Shown here: positions 7,646-15,190 of the stretch, piece after piece
How positions within the stretch are numbered: the first letter of the stretch is position 1
Layout of the letters: each line of letters opens with the position of its first letter
Assembly (NCBI GenBank): GCA_004292705.1
Contig: RDXA01000347.1
Location: forward strand, 1 to 18,202
Reading direction: 5' to 3'
Source: Sphingomonadales bacterium
GTDB lineage: Bacteria; Pseudomonadota; Alphaproteobacteria; Sphingomonadales; Sphingomonadaceae
Length of the DNA stretch: 18,202 bases
The notes under the pieces: generated by a model
What the model was told of the DNA's origin: nothing
The model's input: the letters and a program-made list of their open reading frames with translations, nothing else
Database searches by the model: none
Program-made: the position numbers and the translations under genes

Positions 7646-9550
7646 TTAGCCGCCGACCAACCAGGCCAGCAGCGTCATCATCCCTTCTGACCGCTGCAAG
7701 GCCGGGTGCGGCCCGGCAGAAACCGCGGGGATGGGAGCGGGGCAGGCGAGGCAGATGGCCTGCACCCCGCGCGCGCGCAGGAGCCGCTCCGCATCGCGGC
7801 TGATCCGCGCGGTCAACTGCTCGCTACGCATCGTTGTCATCGCAAAGATATCGCCGTTATGTCCGTTGATGCTGCGGGCGTCGTCTCCCTTGACCAGCTG
7901 GCGGATCAGCGAGTCGTAATCAGCCTCACGCTCGCCGAGATAGACTGCGTGCCACTCGCCCTCCTTGGTCCCGACCTTCCCAGCTGCCCAGCCGAGCGCA
8001 TCGCCGAGGCCGCCGAATTCGTCGACAAGGCCAAGCTGGCGTGCCGTGCCTCCGTCCCACACCTGCCCTTGCGCAATGCCATCGACCTTTTCCACGGGCA
8101 TCCGCCGTGCCCTGGAAACCAGCGCGAGGAAATCCTTGTAGGTGCCGTTGATCGAGGTCTGGAGCAGGGCGTCCATCTCGGGCGAGAAGCCGCCGACAAA
8201 GTCCGGCTGACCCGAGAGCGGCGTGGTGCGATAGCCGTCGGAGGTTACTCCGAGCCTCGCCGCAGCCCGCTCGAAGGTCGCCACCACCGCGAACACGCCG
8301 ATCGAGCCGGTCACGGTTTCGGGCTCGGCAAAGATGCGATCCCCCGACATTGACACCCAGTAGCCACCGCTGGCGGCGATGTTGGCGAAGGACACGGCAA
8401 CCGGGATCTTGCGGTCACGGTGGCGCTGGATGGCGCGGCGGATCTCTTCCGAGGCGGTCACCGAACCGCCGGACGAATCGACCCGCACCACCAGCGCGGC
8501 CAGATCATCGTCGAGCGCTTCGTCGAGCAAGTCGGCGATCCGCTTGCCTCCGGCAATACCCGGGCCAGCCTCGCCGTCGACAATTTCGCCGGCGATCGTG
8601 ATGACGCCGATGGCCTTGCCCTGTTTGGGCTGCCCGATATCGGCGAGATAGGCACCAAGCTCGCTGGCGGCATAGCTGCCGGGCAGGTCGCTCCACGGGT
8701 CCTTGCCTGCAACCTCGGCAACGCGCGCGCCAAACGCGATCCGGTCACCGAGCTTGTCGACGAGCCCCGCTGACAACGCGGCCTGCGCCATGTCGCCGCC
8801 CGAACTTTCGATCCACGCTGCCGGATCGCCTGTGATCTGCGCCAGCGCCAGTTTGGGACGCGCCTTGGCGACATTGGCCTTATACTCTTCCCACAGCGCG
8901 CCGTAGAGTCCGCCAATATTCACGCGCGCTTCGTCCGACATCGAGCTGCGCGACCACGGTTCGACGGCCGACTTGAACGCGCCGACGCGATAGATTCGCG
9001 CATTAATGCTGAGCTTTTCCAGAAGCCCGACATAATAGAGATTGCTCCCGCCCGGCCCGGCGATCATCGCCATGCCTTGCGGATCGAGCCACACCTCGCT
9101 GGCATGCGCGGCCAGCAGCATATGATCGTCGGCATAGCCCATGGCATAGGTCAGCACAGGCTTCTTGGCCTTGCGCACCCGGTCCATCGCTTCGCCGATG
9201 TCCTTGAGGTGAACCTGCCCGCCGCCCAAGAAGGTGCTCAGATCGAGCACGACGGCCTTGACCCGCGTGTCAGTCGCGGCGGCATCGAGTGCGCGGACGA
9301 CGTCGCGTGCGCGGGTCTCACCGACCGGCGCGCTGCGCGTGAGCAGGGCTTCGATCGGGTCGAGTACCGACTTTTCCTCGACGACAATGCCTGCAAGGTC
9401 GATGACCAGTGCCCCGTCGCGCACCTCGCCCGGGTTGGGGCGGGCCGAAAGGATGCCGAACAGCGCGACGAAGAACAGCAGCATGAACAGCAGAACAAGG
9501 CCGTCCTTTATCCCGACGAGGATCTTCCACACCTTGCCGACGAAGCTCAT
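7646..9550 (-). CDS. sppA: signal peptide peptidase SppA, 67K (double-domain) type
   Basis: Membrane-bound serine protease that degrades cleaved signal peptides left in the inner membrane. The chosen start, ATG 9550 (634 aa), has AAGGGA at a normal distance. The longer frame to 9601 adds 17 unconserved residues. One N-terminal transmembrane segment (about 17-36) is followed by two tandem SppA/ClpP-like domains, the bacterial long form (Escherichia coli protein about 618 aa). The Ser/Lys dyad is split between the domains as in E. coli: Lys193 in VGAFKSAVEPW and Ser394 in ANIAASGGYWVS. A conserved ETVTGSIGVF follows at about 411-420. Both key residues are present, so the enzyme should be active. 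It is divergent from pyrB, sharing a 155-bp intergenic region. Confidence 0.96.
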   Translation of the reverse strand: MSFVGKVWKILVGIKDGLVLLFMLLFFVALFGILSARPNPGEVRDGALVIDLAGIVVEEKSVLDPIEALLTRSAPVGETRARDVVRALDAAATDTRVKAVVLDLSTFLGGGQVHLKDIGEAMDRVRKAKKPVLTYAMGYADDHMLLAAHASEVWLDPQGMAMIAGPGGSNLYYVGLLEKLSINARIYRVGAFKSAVEPWSRSSMSDEARVNIGGLYGALWEEYKANVAKARPKLALAQITGDPAAWIESSGGDMAQAALSAGLVDKLGDRIAFGARVAEVAGKDPWSDLPGSYAASELGAYLADIGQPKQGKAIGVITIAGEIVDGEAGPGIAGGKRIADLLDEALDDDLAALVVRVDSSGGSVTASEEIRRAIQRHRDRKIPVAVSFANIAASGGYWVSMSGDRIFAEPETVTGSIGVFAVVATFERAAARLGVTSDGYRTTPLSGQPDFVGGFSPEMDALLQTSINGTYKDFLALVSRARRMPVEKVDGIAQGQVWDGGTARQLGLVDEFGGLGDALGWAAGKVGTKEGEWHAVYLGEREADYDSLIRQLVKGDDARSINGHNGDIFAMTTMRSEQLTARISRDAERLLRARGVQAICLACPAPIPAVSAGPHPALQRSEGMMTLLAWLVGG

Positions 9551-9705
9551 CTGTTGTCCCTTATGTGTTGGCCCGAGCGATGTAGGGTCTTTGGGCCTCA
9601 AGTTCTATCGGAAAGCTTACGCTGCTGGCCCAGCGTCGGATGTGGTTCGACCAAGGGCCTCGCCCGTTGCAGGTTGCCGTTCTTGGCCCTAAGGGCATGG
9701 CTTTA

Positions 9706-10725
9706 ATGGCACCGACTGATCCTTCCTCGCTTGCGGGGCGCTTCCCGCCCGGACGGCTGGCGTTTCCGCATCGTGATCTGACCGGGATCGGGCAATTGCA
9801 GCGCCACGAGATCCTGTATCTGCTGGACCAGGCCGAGCAGTGGGTTGCGCTCAACCGCCAGAGCACCAAGCATACAGATCTTCTCGCCGGGCTCACCATC
9901 ATCAACGCTTTCTTCGAGAACTCGACGCGCACGCTGTTGAGCTTCGAGATCGCGGGCAAACGGCTGGGGGCCGACGTCGTCAATATGCATGCGGCCACCT
10001 CGAGCGTGAAGAAGGGCGAGACGCTGATCGATACCGCGATCACGCTGAACGCCATGCGTGCCGATGCCATCGTGATCCGCCACGGATCGTCCGGTGCGAC
10101 CGGGCTGATCGCCGACAAGGTTGATTGCCCGGTGCTGAATGCGGGGGACGGCAGTCACGAGCACCCAACGCAGGCGTTGCTCGATGCGCTGACCCTGCGC
10201 CATGCGCTGGCGGAACGGGGCGAGGGGGCGGAGGACTTTACCGGGCTCAAGGTGGTGATCTGCGGCGATATCCTCCACAGCCGGGTCGCACGCTCGAACA
10301 TTCTGTGCCTGACCGCGCTGGGCGCGAATGTCCGGGTCTGCGCGCCGCCCGCGCTGATGCCCGCCGGAGTCGAGGCGATGGGCGTGGAGGTGCACCACTG
10401 TTTTGATGACGCGCTGAAAGGCGCTGAAGTGGTAATGATGCTGCGCTTGCAATCCGAACGGATGAGCGGGCAGTTCATCCCCTCGACACGCGAATATCGC
10501 CACCTCTATGGGTTGACGTCCAAGCGGCTGGCGCTCGCCGGGCCCGGGGCGTTGGTGATGCACCCAGGGCCGATGAACCGCGGGGTCGAGATCGACAGCG
10601 AAGTCGCCGATCTGGTGGGCCGTTCGCTCATCACCCGGCAGGTGGAGATGGGCGTGGCAATCCGCATGGCCTGCCTCGACATCCTCACCCGCGAGGCGCG
10701 TGGGCAGGAGGGGTGGGCGGCATGA
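9706..10725 (+). CDS. pyrB: aspartate carbamoyltransferase catalytic subunit
   Basis: Second step of de novo pyrimidine synthesis: carbamoyl phosphate + L-aspartate to N-carbamoyl-L-aspartate, in the cytoplasm. The protein is 339 aa from ATG 9706, placed 10 bases after AAGGG; ATG 9697 is in frame but too close to that element. The carbamoyl-phosphate site FENSTRT is at 70-76, the mobile-loop lysines VKKGE at 101-105, HPTQALLD at 153-160 and the aspartate-domain HPGPMNRG at 286-293. No regulatory subunit (pyrI) is adjacent. The gene ends ATGA-overlapped with a pyrC-like gene whose product lacks catalytic residues. This matches the Pseudomonas-type arrangement in which PyrB is assembled with an inactive dihydroorotase homologue. 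Confidence 0.97.
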   Translation: MAPTDPSSLAGRFPPGRLAFPHRDLTGIGQLQRHEILYLLDQAEQWVALNRQSTKHTDLLAGLTIINAFFENSTRTLLSFEIAGKRLGADVVNMHAATSSVKKGETLIDTAITLNAMRADAIVIRHGSSGATGLIADKVDCPVLNAGDGSHEHPTQALLDALTLRHALAERGEGAEDFTGLKVVICGDILHSRVARSNILCLTALGANVRVCAPPALMPAGVEAMGVEVHHCFDDALKGAEVVMMLRLQSERMSGQFIPSTREYRHLYGLTSKRLALAGPGALVMHPGPMNRGVEIDSEVADLVGRSLITRQVEMGVAIRMACLDILTREARGQEGWAA

Positions 10726-11957
10726 AGCAGATGCGCGCACTCACCATCACTAATGCGCAGCTGGTCACGCCAGATGGCGTCATTGCAGGCGGCTTGCGCT
10801 GCGCGGACGGTGTGATCACGGCGCTGGGCCCTGATGTCATGGCGCAGGACAGCGATGACATCATCAACGCGCGCGGCAAGCTCGTCGCACCCGGCCTCGT
10901 CGATCTCGGCGTCTTCGCGGTCGACAAGCCCGCTTTTCATTTCGGCGGGATCACCCGCGCCGCGTTGATGCCCGACCAGTCCCCTCCGCTCGATCTGCCG
11001 AGCCGCGTTGGCTTTATCGCCAAAAGCGGCAAGCCCGATTTGTGGGTCCACCCGCTTGCCGCGGCCACGCGCGCGCTGGAGGGGCGGGAGCTTGCCGAAC
11101 TGGCGCTGATGCAGGACGCGGGCGCCAAGGGCATCGCCACCGGGCGCCGCTGGATTGCGGATTCAGGCGTGATGCTGCGTCTACTGCAATATGCCGCTAT
11201 GCTTGACCTCGTGGTTGTCACCCATGCCGAGGATGGCGGGCTGGTCGGAGAAGCGGCTGCCACGGCCGGGGAGATCGCCACTCGGTTCGGCCTCCCAGCC
11301 GCCCCTGCCGAGGCCGAGGCGCTTGCCATTGCGCGCGATATGGCGCTGGCCGAGCTGGCGGGCGCGCGGCTGCATATCCGGCAAGTCACCACCGCCCGCG
11401 GTTTCGATCTGGTGCGCGCGGCCAAGACGCGCGGTCTTGCCGTTACGTGCGGGATTACTCCTGCGCATTTCATGCTGTCCGATCTTGCGACTTCCGACTT
11501 CCGCACCTTCATGCGTCTTTCCCCCCCCTTGCGCTCCGAAACTGATCGCCAGGCCGCGCGCGCTGCAATTGCCGACGGTACGGTTGACGTCATCGCCAGC
11601 GGCCATGATCCGCGCGGGCCCGAGGACAAGCGCCTGCCCTTTGCCGATGCCGCACCCGGCATGGCGGGGGCCGAGACCCTGCTGGCAATGGTGCTGGGGC
11701 TGGTGCGTGATGGCGTGATCGGCATGGCGCGTGCCTTTGATCTCACTGCCCGCAACCCCGCCAGGTTGCTGGCTGTGCCGGCCGGCGAACTCGCGCCGGG
11801 GCTGGAGGCCGATCTCGCGCTGATCAACCCGGATGCGCCGTGGATCATTGATCGCCGCAAAATGGAGGCGACCGCCGACAACACGCCCTTCGATCGTCAG
11901 GGCACACAGGGCCGGGTCCTGGGGCTGTGGAAGGGTGGAGTGCAACTGCTCGCTTGA
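10722..11957 (+). CDS. inactive dihydroorotase homologue (PyrC'/PyrX-like), probable PyrB partner
   Basis: Amidohydrolase-superfamily protein of 411 aa. ATG 10722 overlaps the pyrB stop as ATGA, with AGGAGG (10706-10711) upstream; a GTG at 10713 is a weaker alternative. The dihydroorotase fold is clear: PGLVDL at 57-62, VTHAED at 166-171, HDPRGPEDKRLPF at 295-307, APGMAGAETLL at about 311-321, and a C-terminal TARNPARLL. The zinc and catalytic residues are largely gone. Canonical DLHxH reads DLGVF (G63, F65), the His of the HxxH motif in the LHI(A)H strand is Gln221, and the Asp of the canonical TDHAP is Gly294. Only H168 of the metal His set is obviously kept. It is probably non-catalytic and structural, as established for PyrC' of Pseudomonas. 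Automatic annotation would call it dihydroorotase. Confidence 0.9.
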   Translation: MKQMRALTITNAQLVTPDGVIAGGLRCADGVITALGPDVMAQDSDDIINARGKLVAPGLVDLGVFAVDKPAFHFGGITRAALMPDQSPPLDLPSRVGFIAKSGKPDLWVHPLAAATRALEGRELAELALMQDAGAKGIATGRRWIADSGVMLRLLQYAAMLDLVVVTHAEDGGLVGEAAATAGEIATRFGLPAAPAEAEALAIARDMALAELAGARLHIRQVTTARGFDLVRAAKTRGLAVTCGITPAHFMLSDLATSDFRTFMRLSPPLRSETDRQAARAAIADGTVDVIASGHDPRGPEDKRLPFADAAPGMAGAETLLAMVLGLVRDGVIGMARAFDLTARNPARLLAVPAGELAPGLEADLALINPDAPWIIDRRKMEATADNTPFDRQGTQGRVLGLWKGGVQLLA

Positions 11958-11967
11958 GCCGGGTGCA

Positions 11968-11998
11968 GTGGGGTATTCAGCGAATACACCTCGCCCAC
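11968..11998 (+). terminator. inverted repeat after the pyrB-pyrC' pair
   Basis: GTATTC-AGC-GAATAC (11973-11987) is a perfect 6-bp hairpin starting 16 bases after the stop. It is flanked by GTGGG (11968-11972) and CCCAC (11994-11998), which can extend it past a bulge. No T-tract follows, so it is a weak terminator or an mRNA 3'-end structure. Confidence 0.3.
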
Positions 11999-12040
11999 GT
12001 CATTTCGTTCCGAACCTGAACGCAGGCATCGCCGACTTCG

Positions 12041-12081
12041 GCAACAAAACAACTCCCGGACAGCACGGGGCTGCCCGGGAG
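12041..12081 (-). terminator. intrinsic terminator of the ParA-RHH-SPOR operon
   Basis: CTCCCGGACAGC (12053-12064) and GCTGCCCGGGAG (12070-12081) form a 12-bp stem with a 5-nt loop. The single non-Watson-Crick position is a G-U pair in the minus-strand RNA. On that strand the stem is followed by TTGTTTTGTTGC. It lies 34 bases after the SPOR gene stop, oriented to end minus-strand transcription. Confidence 0.85.
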
Positions 12082-12114
12082 CAAGGCTTGTTCATTCCTG
12101 ACGCAGGAAATCTC

Positions 12115-13467
12115 TTAGCGCGTGCGCGAGGCCATCCGCACGTCACGCTTGATTGCGCCTGCGGGCGGGGTCGAGGCGGCATAGGCAAAGCAGCCGCGCC
12201 CGGCCGACTTGACCGTACCGCACATCGCCTTGGCGCTCTGCGGGCCGAAGCCATCGGCGGCAACGCGCCAGAAGGTGCGGCCATTGACGACCGCCTCGGT
12301 GATGACCGGCTTATGATCCTTGAGCTGCGGGAACTTGCCCTTGAGCGCAGTCCACCCGCGCTCGGCCTCAACCTTGCTGCTGTAGGAGCCGAGCTGGACG
12401 AGGTGCGTGGCGGCGCTCTTGTCGCTGGCGACAGGCGTTGCCGCGGCTGTGGTTGCGGCCATGCGGCGCTGCGATGCGGCGAAGGCCACACGCGGCGCTG
12501 CGGGCGCACGGCGGGCGGCGGCGGGAAGCTCCTGCACCACCGGAGCCGACACAAAGCGCACACCAGAGCCCGCGGGCTCAACCGTTTCGATTGCAGGTTC
12601 AGGCGCGGCGAAAGCCTGTGAGAAATTGGCGACCGGCGCTTGCTCGGCCGGAGCCGGGGCAGGTTCAGCCATAGCAAGATCGACCTGCGCCTGTTCGGCG
12701 GCTTCGGCGACCATCACCTCCTGAGCAGGGAAATTGGCGAGTGCGAGCTGTTGCGGCTGGCCACCATCGGCCCGCGGGGCAACATCGAGCAGGCTGGCGA
12801 TGCGCTGCTGGAACATCTCGGGCGCCGAGTACGCCGCCCATTGCGAGAGCCGCGCGTCGAGCTGGTCAGCGGGCACATCTTCGGCAGCCATGACCCGAGC
12901 AAGGCGCCAGTTGCCGGCGAGCGCATAGGTATAAGCAAGGTTCTGACGCAGCTTGGGCGAGGGGTCGGCGCTTGCCCGCACGGCATTGACCAGCACATGC
13001 ACACCGCGCTCCGGCTGTCCGGCGAGCGCCAGTGCGAGCCCGAGGTCAGCAGGACCAATGGCCTGCGCATATTCATCAAGGACCGAGACCGCGGCGTTCC
13101 CCTGGCCAAGCGCGATCTTGGCCAGCGCGAAGCTCAGCACCGTGCGCGGGTTCTCGTCACCCAGATCAAGCGCGTCGCCAAAGCTGGTTGCGGCCGAATC
13201 GAACCGTCCTGCTTCAAGATAGGCTGCGCCAAGCAACGCCCGGTATCCCGGATTGCGCGGATCGGCGAGGACAGCGGCTTCGGCATGCACGATCGCCTTG
13301 TCGACCTGACCCTTGGCGAGCGCGGTCTGCGCGCTACCGAAGGATACATCGGCGCGCGGCGCGGCCGAGGTCATGCAGCCGGTCAAAGCCAGCCCTGCAA
13401 TGGCGGTAGTGACGGCAAGCGCGAGGCGCGGTGCAGTCTGCCGGCCGGTCTTGATGCTGCGGTCCAT
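12115..13467 (-). CDS. TPR and SPOR-domain lipoprotein
   Basis: 450-aa envelope protein. The lipobox LALTGC puts the lipidated cysteine at residue 31, after a basic, hydrophobic signal. Residues about 42-190 form TPR-like helical hairpins (AQTALAKGQVDKAIVHAEAAVLADPRNPGYRALLGAAYLEAGRFDSA is visible in pieces at 46-92). A long Ala/Pro/Glu-rich linker (about 215-345) leads to a C-terminal SPOR domain (about 352-430, starting HLVQLGSYSS), the fold that binds denuded septal peptidoglycan glycans. The tail is basic (IKRDVRMASRTR). It is the last gene of a minus-strand operon after an RHH-like protein (55-bp gap) and a ParA ATPase, ahead of a strong terminator. It is probably located at the division site; its specific function is not known to me. 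Confidence 0.88.
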   Translation of the reverse strand: MDRSIKTGRQTAPRLALAVTTAIAGLALTGCMTSAAPRADVSFGSAQTALAKGQVDKAIVHAEAAVLADPRNPGYRALLGAAYLEAGRFDSAATSFGDALDLGDENPRTVLSFALAKIALGQGNAAVSVLDEYAQAIGPADLGLALALAGQPERGVHVLVNAVRASADPSPKLRQNLAYTYALAGNWRLARVMAAEDVPADQLDARLSQWAAYSAPEMFQQRIASLLDVAPRADGGQPQQLALANFPAQEVMVAEAAEQAQVDLAMAEPAPAPAEQAPVANFSQAFAAPEPAIETVEPAGSGVRFVSAPVVQELPAAARRAPAAPRVAFAASQRRMAATTAAATPVASDKSAATHLVQLGSYSSKVEAERGWTALKGKFPQLKDHKPVITEAVVNGRTFWRVAADGFGPQSAKAMCGTVKSAGRGCFAYAASTPPAGAIKRDVRMASRTR

Positions 13468-13522
13468 AGTCAGTTCCCCGTTCGATCTTCACTGTTCACG
13501 TGTGGTGGTGGTCGGTTGCCGG

Positions 13523-14188
13523 TCAGTGGCGCTTAAGGTGGTTGGCGATGACCTCGAGATCGCCATATTCGGCGAGCAGGCGGTCAAGCGCCTCGGTCAC
13601 CAGTGCTTGGGCGCTGATGCCCTGCATTGTGGCCGCGAGGCGAAGCTTGAGATGGCGGTCGGCATCGAGCCGGAGTGTAAAGGCCGCGCGGCGGCCCGAC
13701 TGTGTGGCCGGAACGCGCGACTTGCTGTAGGCGGCGGGCACGCCAGCCGAGACCGGTTCGGAAACGCGCGGAGCGTAGTTGGCCGCTTCGGCAGCTTCCC
13801 CGTCCTCGTCGAAGTCCTCTGCGTCGAAGGCCTCATCGTAAAGCGCTTCATCGGCTTCATCATATTCGGCTTCGCAGCTGTCCGGCCCGGTCATCGCGGC
13901 GTCGGCAAGCAAGCGTTTTTCGAGCCTGCGCTGTTGGCGGCGCACGGTCGGGCCCGCGACGGCGGTGATCTGACTGGTCGAGACATCGGCATTGATCGGC
14001 ACGATCTGCGCGCCGCTTGCGCTGTCCGATTCGCCCATATCGTTCCAGCCGAGATCTTCGAGCTGTTCCTCGGCAATTGCACTCTGGTCGGCAACCAGCG
14101 GGGCGACCTGCGGACGCATCGCGGGCTTGGCGCCGCCTTTGCGGGCCAGCAATGAGGGGCCGAGTGAGGCAAAGCCGGATTCGGACAT
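13523..14188 (-). CDS. ParA-linked protein with C-terminal ribbon-helix-helix-like segment
   Basis: 221 aa; ATG 14188 lies 21 bases after the ParA stop, with GGAGG about 10 bases upstream. I do not recognise the full-length family. The C-terminal part (about 166-208, RRAAFTLRLDADRHLKLRLAATMQGISAQALVTEALDRLLAEY) has one beta strand then two helices, like RHH (Arc/MetJ/ParG-type) DNA-binding proteins. A basic segment (82-93, RRQQRRLEKRLL) and a strongly acidic stretch (about 104-135, rich in Asp/Glu) precede it. The N-terminal 80 residues look disordered. Immediate linkage to a ParA ATPase suggests a ParB-like adaptor role in a ParA/RHH partition or positioning pair. Alternatively it may be an operon autoregulator. 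The RHH fold is inferred from pattern only. Confidence 0.75.
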   Translation of the reverse strand: MSESGFASLGPSLLARKGGAKPAMRPQVAPLVADQSAIAEEQLEDLGWNDMGESDSASGAQIVPINADVSTSQITAVAGPTVRRQQRRLEKRLLADAAMTGPDSCEAEYDEADEALYDEAFDAEDFDEDGEAAEAANYAPRVSEPVSAGVPAAYSKSRVPATQSGRRAAFTLRLDADRHLKLRLAATMQGISAQALVTEALDRLLAEYGDLEVIANHLKRH

Positions 14189-14209
14189 GGTCCTCAGGCC
14201 TCCGCGCGC

Positions 14210-14932
14210 TTACTGCGCCACCCGGCGGCCAAAGCCACCAGCGGGACGCGGCACGCCGCCCAGTTGCTGCGCCTGACCATTGGGGGCCGGGGCAAACACG
14301 GTGCGGCGGAAATTCTTTTCAAGCCGGTCGGCGATATAGCGCCACAGCGCGGCGATCTCGGCGGCCGAGCGGCTTTCGGGATCGACTTCCATCACGGTGC
14401 GGCCATCGATCATCGAAGCGGCAAAATCGGTGCGGTGGTGCAGCGTGATCGGCGCGACAGTGCCGTGCTGCGACAGGGCGACCGCAGCTTCCGACGTGAT
14501 CTTGGCCTTGGGGGTGGCTCCGTTGACCACGAACACCAGCGGCTTGCCCGCGCGCTCGCACAGGTCGACCGTGGCACCCACGGCGCGCAGATCGTGCGGG
14601 CTGGGCCGGGTCGGCACGACGATCAGTTCAGCAACCGAAATCACCGACTGGATCGCCATGGTGATGGCGGGTGGGGTATCGATCACCGCGAGCTTGAAGC
14701 CCTGCTGACGCAGCACGGCCAGATCATTGGCGAGCCGGGATACGGTGGTCTGTGCGAAAGCGGGATATTCCGCCTCACGCTCGTTCCACCAGTCAGCGAG
14801 CGACCCCTGCGGGTCGATGTCGATCAGCACGACCGGGCCGGCGCCAGCGCGCTGGGCCTGGACGGCAAGATGTCCGGACAGGGTGGTCTTGCCCGATCCA
14901 CCTTTCTGCGATGCCAAAGCGAGTACACGCAA
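14210..14932 (-). CDS. ParA/MinD-family P-loop ATPase
   Basis: 240-aa deviant-Walker-A ATPase that should bind DNA or membrane and position a cargo. KGGSGKTT (10-17) has the signature first lysine (K10) and the P-loop lysine (K15). Walker A' is visible as LIDIDPQGSLADWW (about 36-49) and Walker B as LAVIDTPPA (about 81-89). The C-terminal 20 residues are Gly/Gln/Pro-rich and probably flexible. The start is TTG 14932: no in-frame ATG or GTG exists upstream, the residues before it are unrelated, and an out-of-frame ATG at 14946-14948 leads elsewhere. It lacks plasmid-ParA N-terminal HTH features and heads a three-gene operon with an RHH-like protein and a SPOR lipoprotein. It is not the usual parAB next to gidB, so it is more likely an orphan positioning ATPase (PpfA- or MipZ-like in role) than the main chromosome ParA. 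Confidence 0.9.
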   Translation of the reverse strand: MRVLALASQKGGSGKTTLSGHLAVQAQRAGAGPVVLIDIDPQGSLADWWNEREAEYPAFAQTTVSRLANDLAVLRQQGFKLAVIDTPPAITMAIQSVISVAELIVVPTRPSPHDLRAVGATVDLCERAGKPLVFVVNGATPKAKITSEAAVALSQHGTVAPITLHHRTDFAASMIDGRTVMEVDPESRSAAEIAALWRYIADRLEKNFRRTVFAPAPNGQAQQLGGVPRPAGGFGRRVAQ

Positions 14933-15079
14933 CGCCTGGGTCCCCCATGGATTGAACCGTTGCGGGCTGCCCTATTGCGACCCCTGCCAACGGCTGGATG
15001 GACACGGGATCGCAGGATACCCCTAATTTAGAGTTAACGCGGAGCGCACAGATGTTTGTAAAGGGTCGGGTGGATGACG

Positions 15080-15099
15080 CCTTTTTGCGCGCACAAAGG
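15080..15099. promoter_or_regulatory. 20-bp near-perfect palindrome between divergent ParA and Sel1-SPOR genes
   Basis: CCTTTTTGCG (15080-15089) and CGCACAAAGG (15090-15099) are inverted repeats with a single mismatched pair, centred on TGCGCGCA. The site is about 150 bp from the ParA start and 90 bp from the Sel1-SPOR start, inside a 258-bp region with no gene. Its symmetry fits a dimeric DNA-binding protein; the RHH protein of the operon is an obvious but untested candidate. Confidence 0.5.
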
Positions 15100-15190
15100 G
15101 TCACGAGGGTTATGGGAAACCATTTGCTAACCGTGTTCGCCTATGGTCGTGTTCAATCAATTCACCATCTTTCCGCGAGGCTGACAGGCG

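Noticed and set aside
9654..9696. AGGGCC/GGCCCT inverted repeat and GCCCTAAGGGC palindrome just before pyrB as a pyrimidine attenuator
   Set aside because: The stem is only 6 bp with a 25-nt loop, no U-tract or leader peptide is visible, and GC-rich repeats of this size are common by chance here.
9703..10740. Long minus-strand open frame (345 codons) antisense to pyrB, and similar ones opposite DUF418 (16286-17575) and the CHAT gene (4944-6071)
   Set aside because: These are mirror frames of well-identified high-GC genes. They are rich in Arg/His/Gln with no motif or ribosome site, and each coincides with a confident gene on the other strand.
13523..14932. ParA plus RHH protein as plasmid partition genes or a toxin-antitoxin unit
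   Set aside because: No replication gene, no toxin-like partner, and the operon continues into a SPOR envelope lipoprotein with chromosomal neighbours on both sides.
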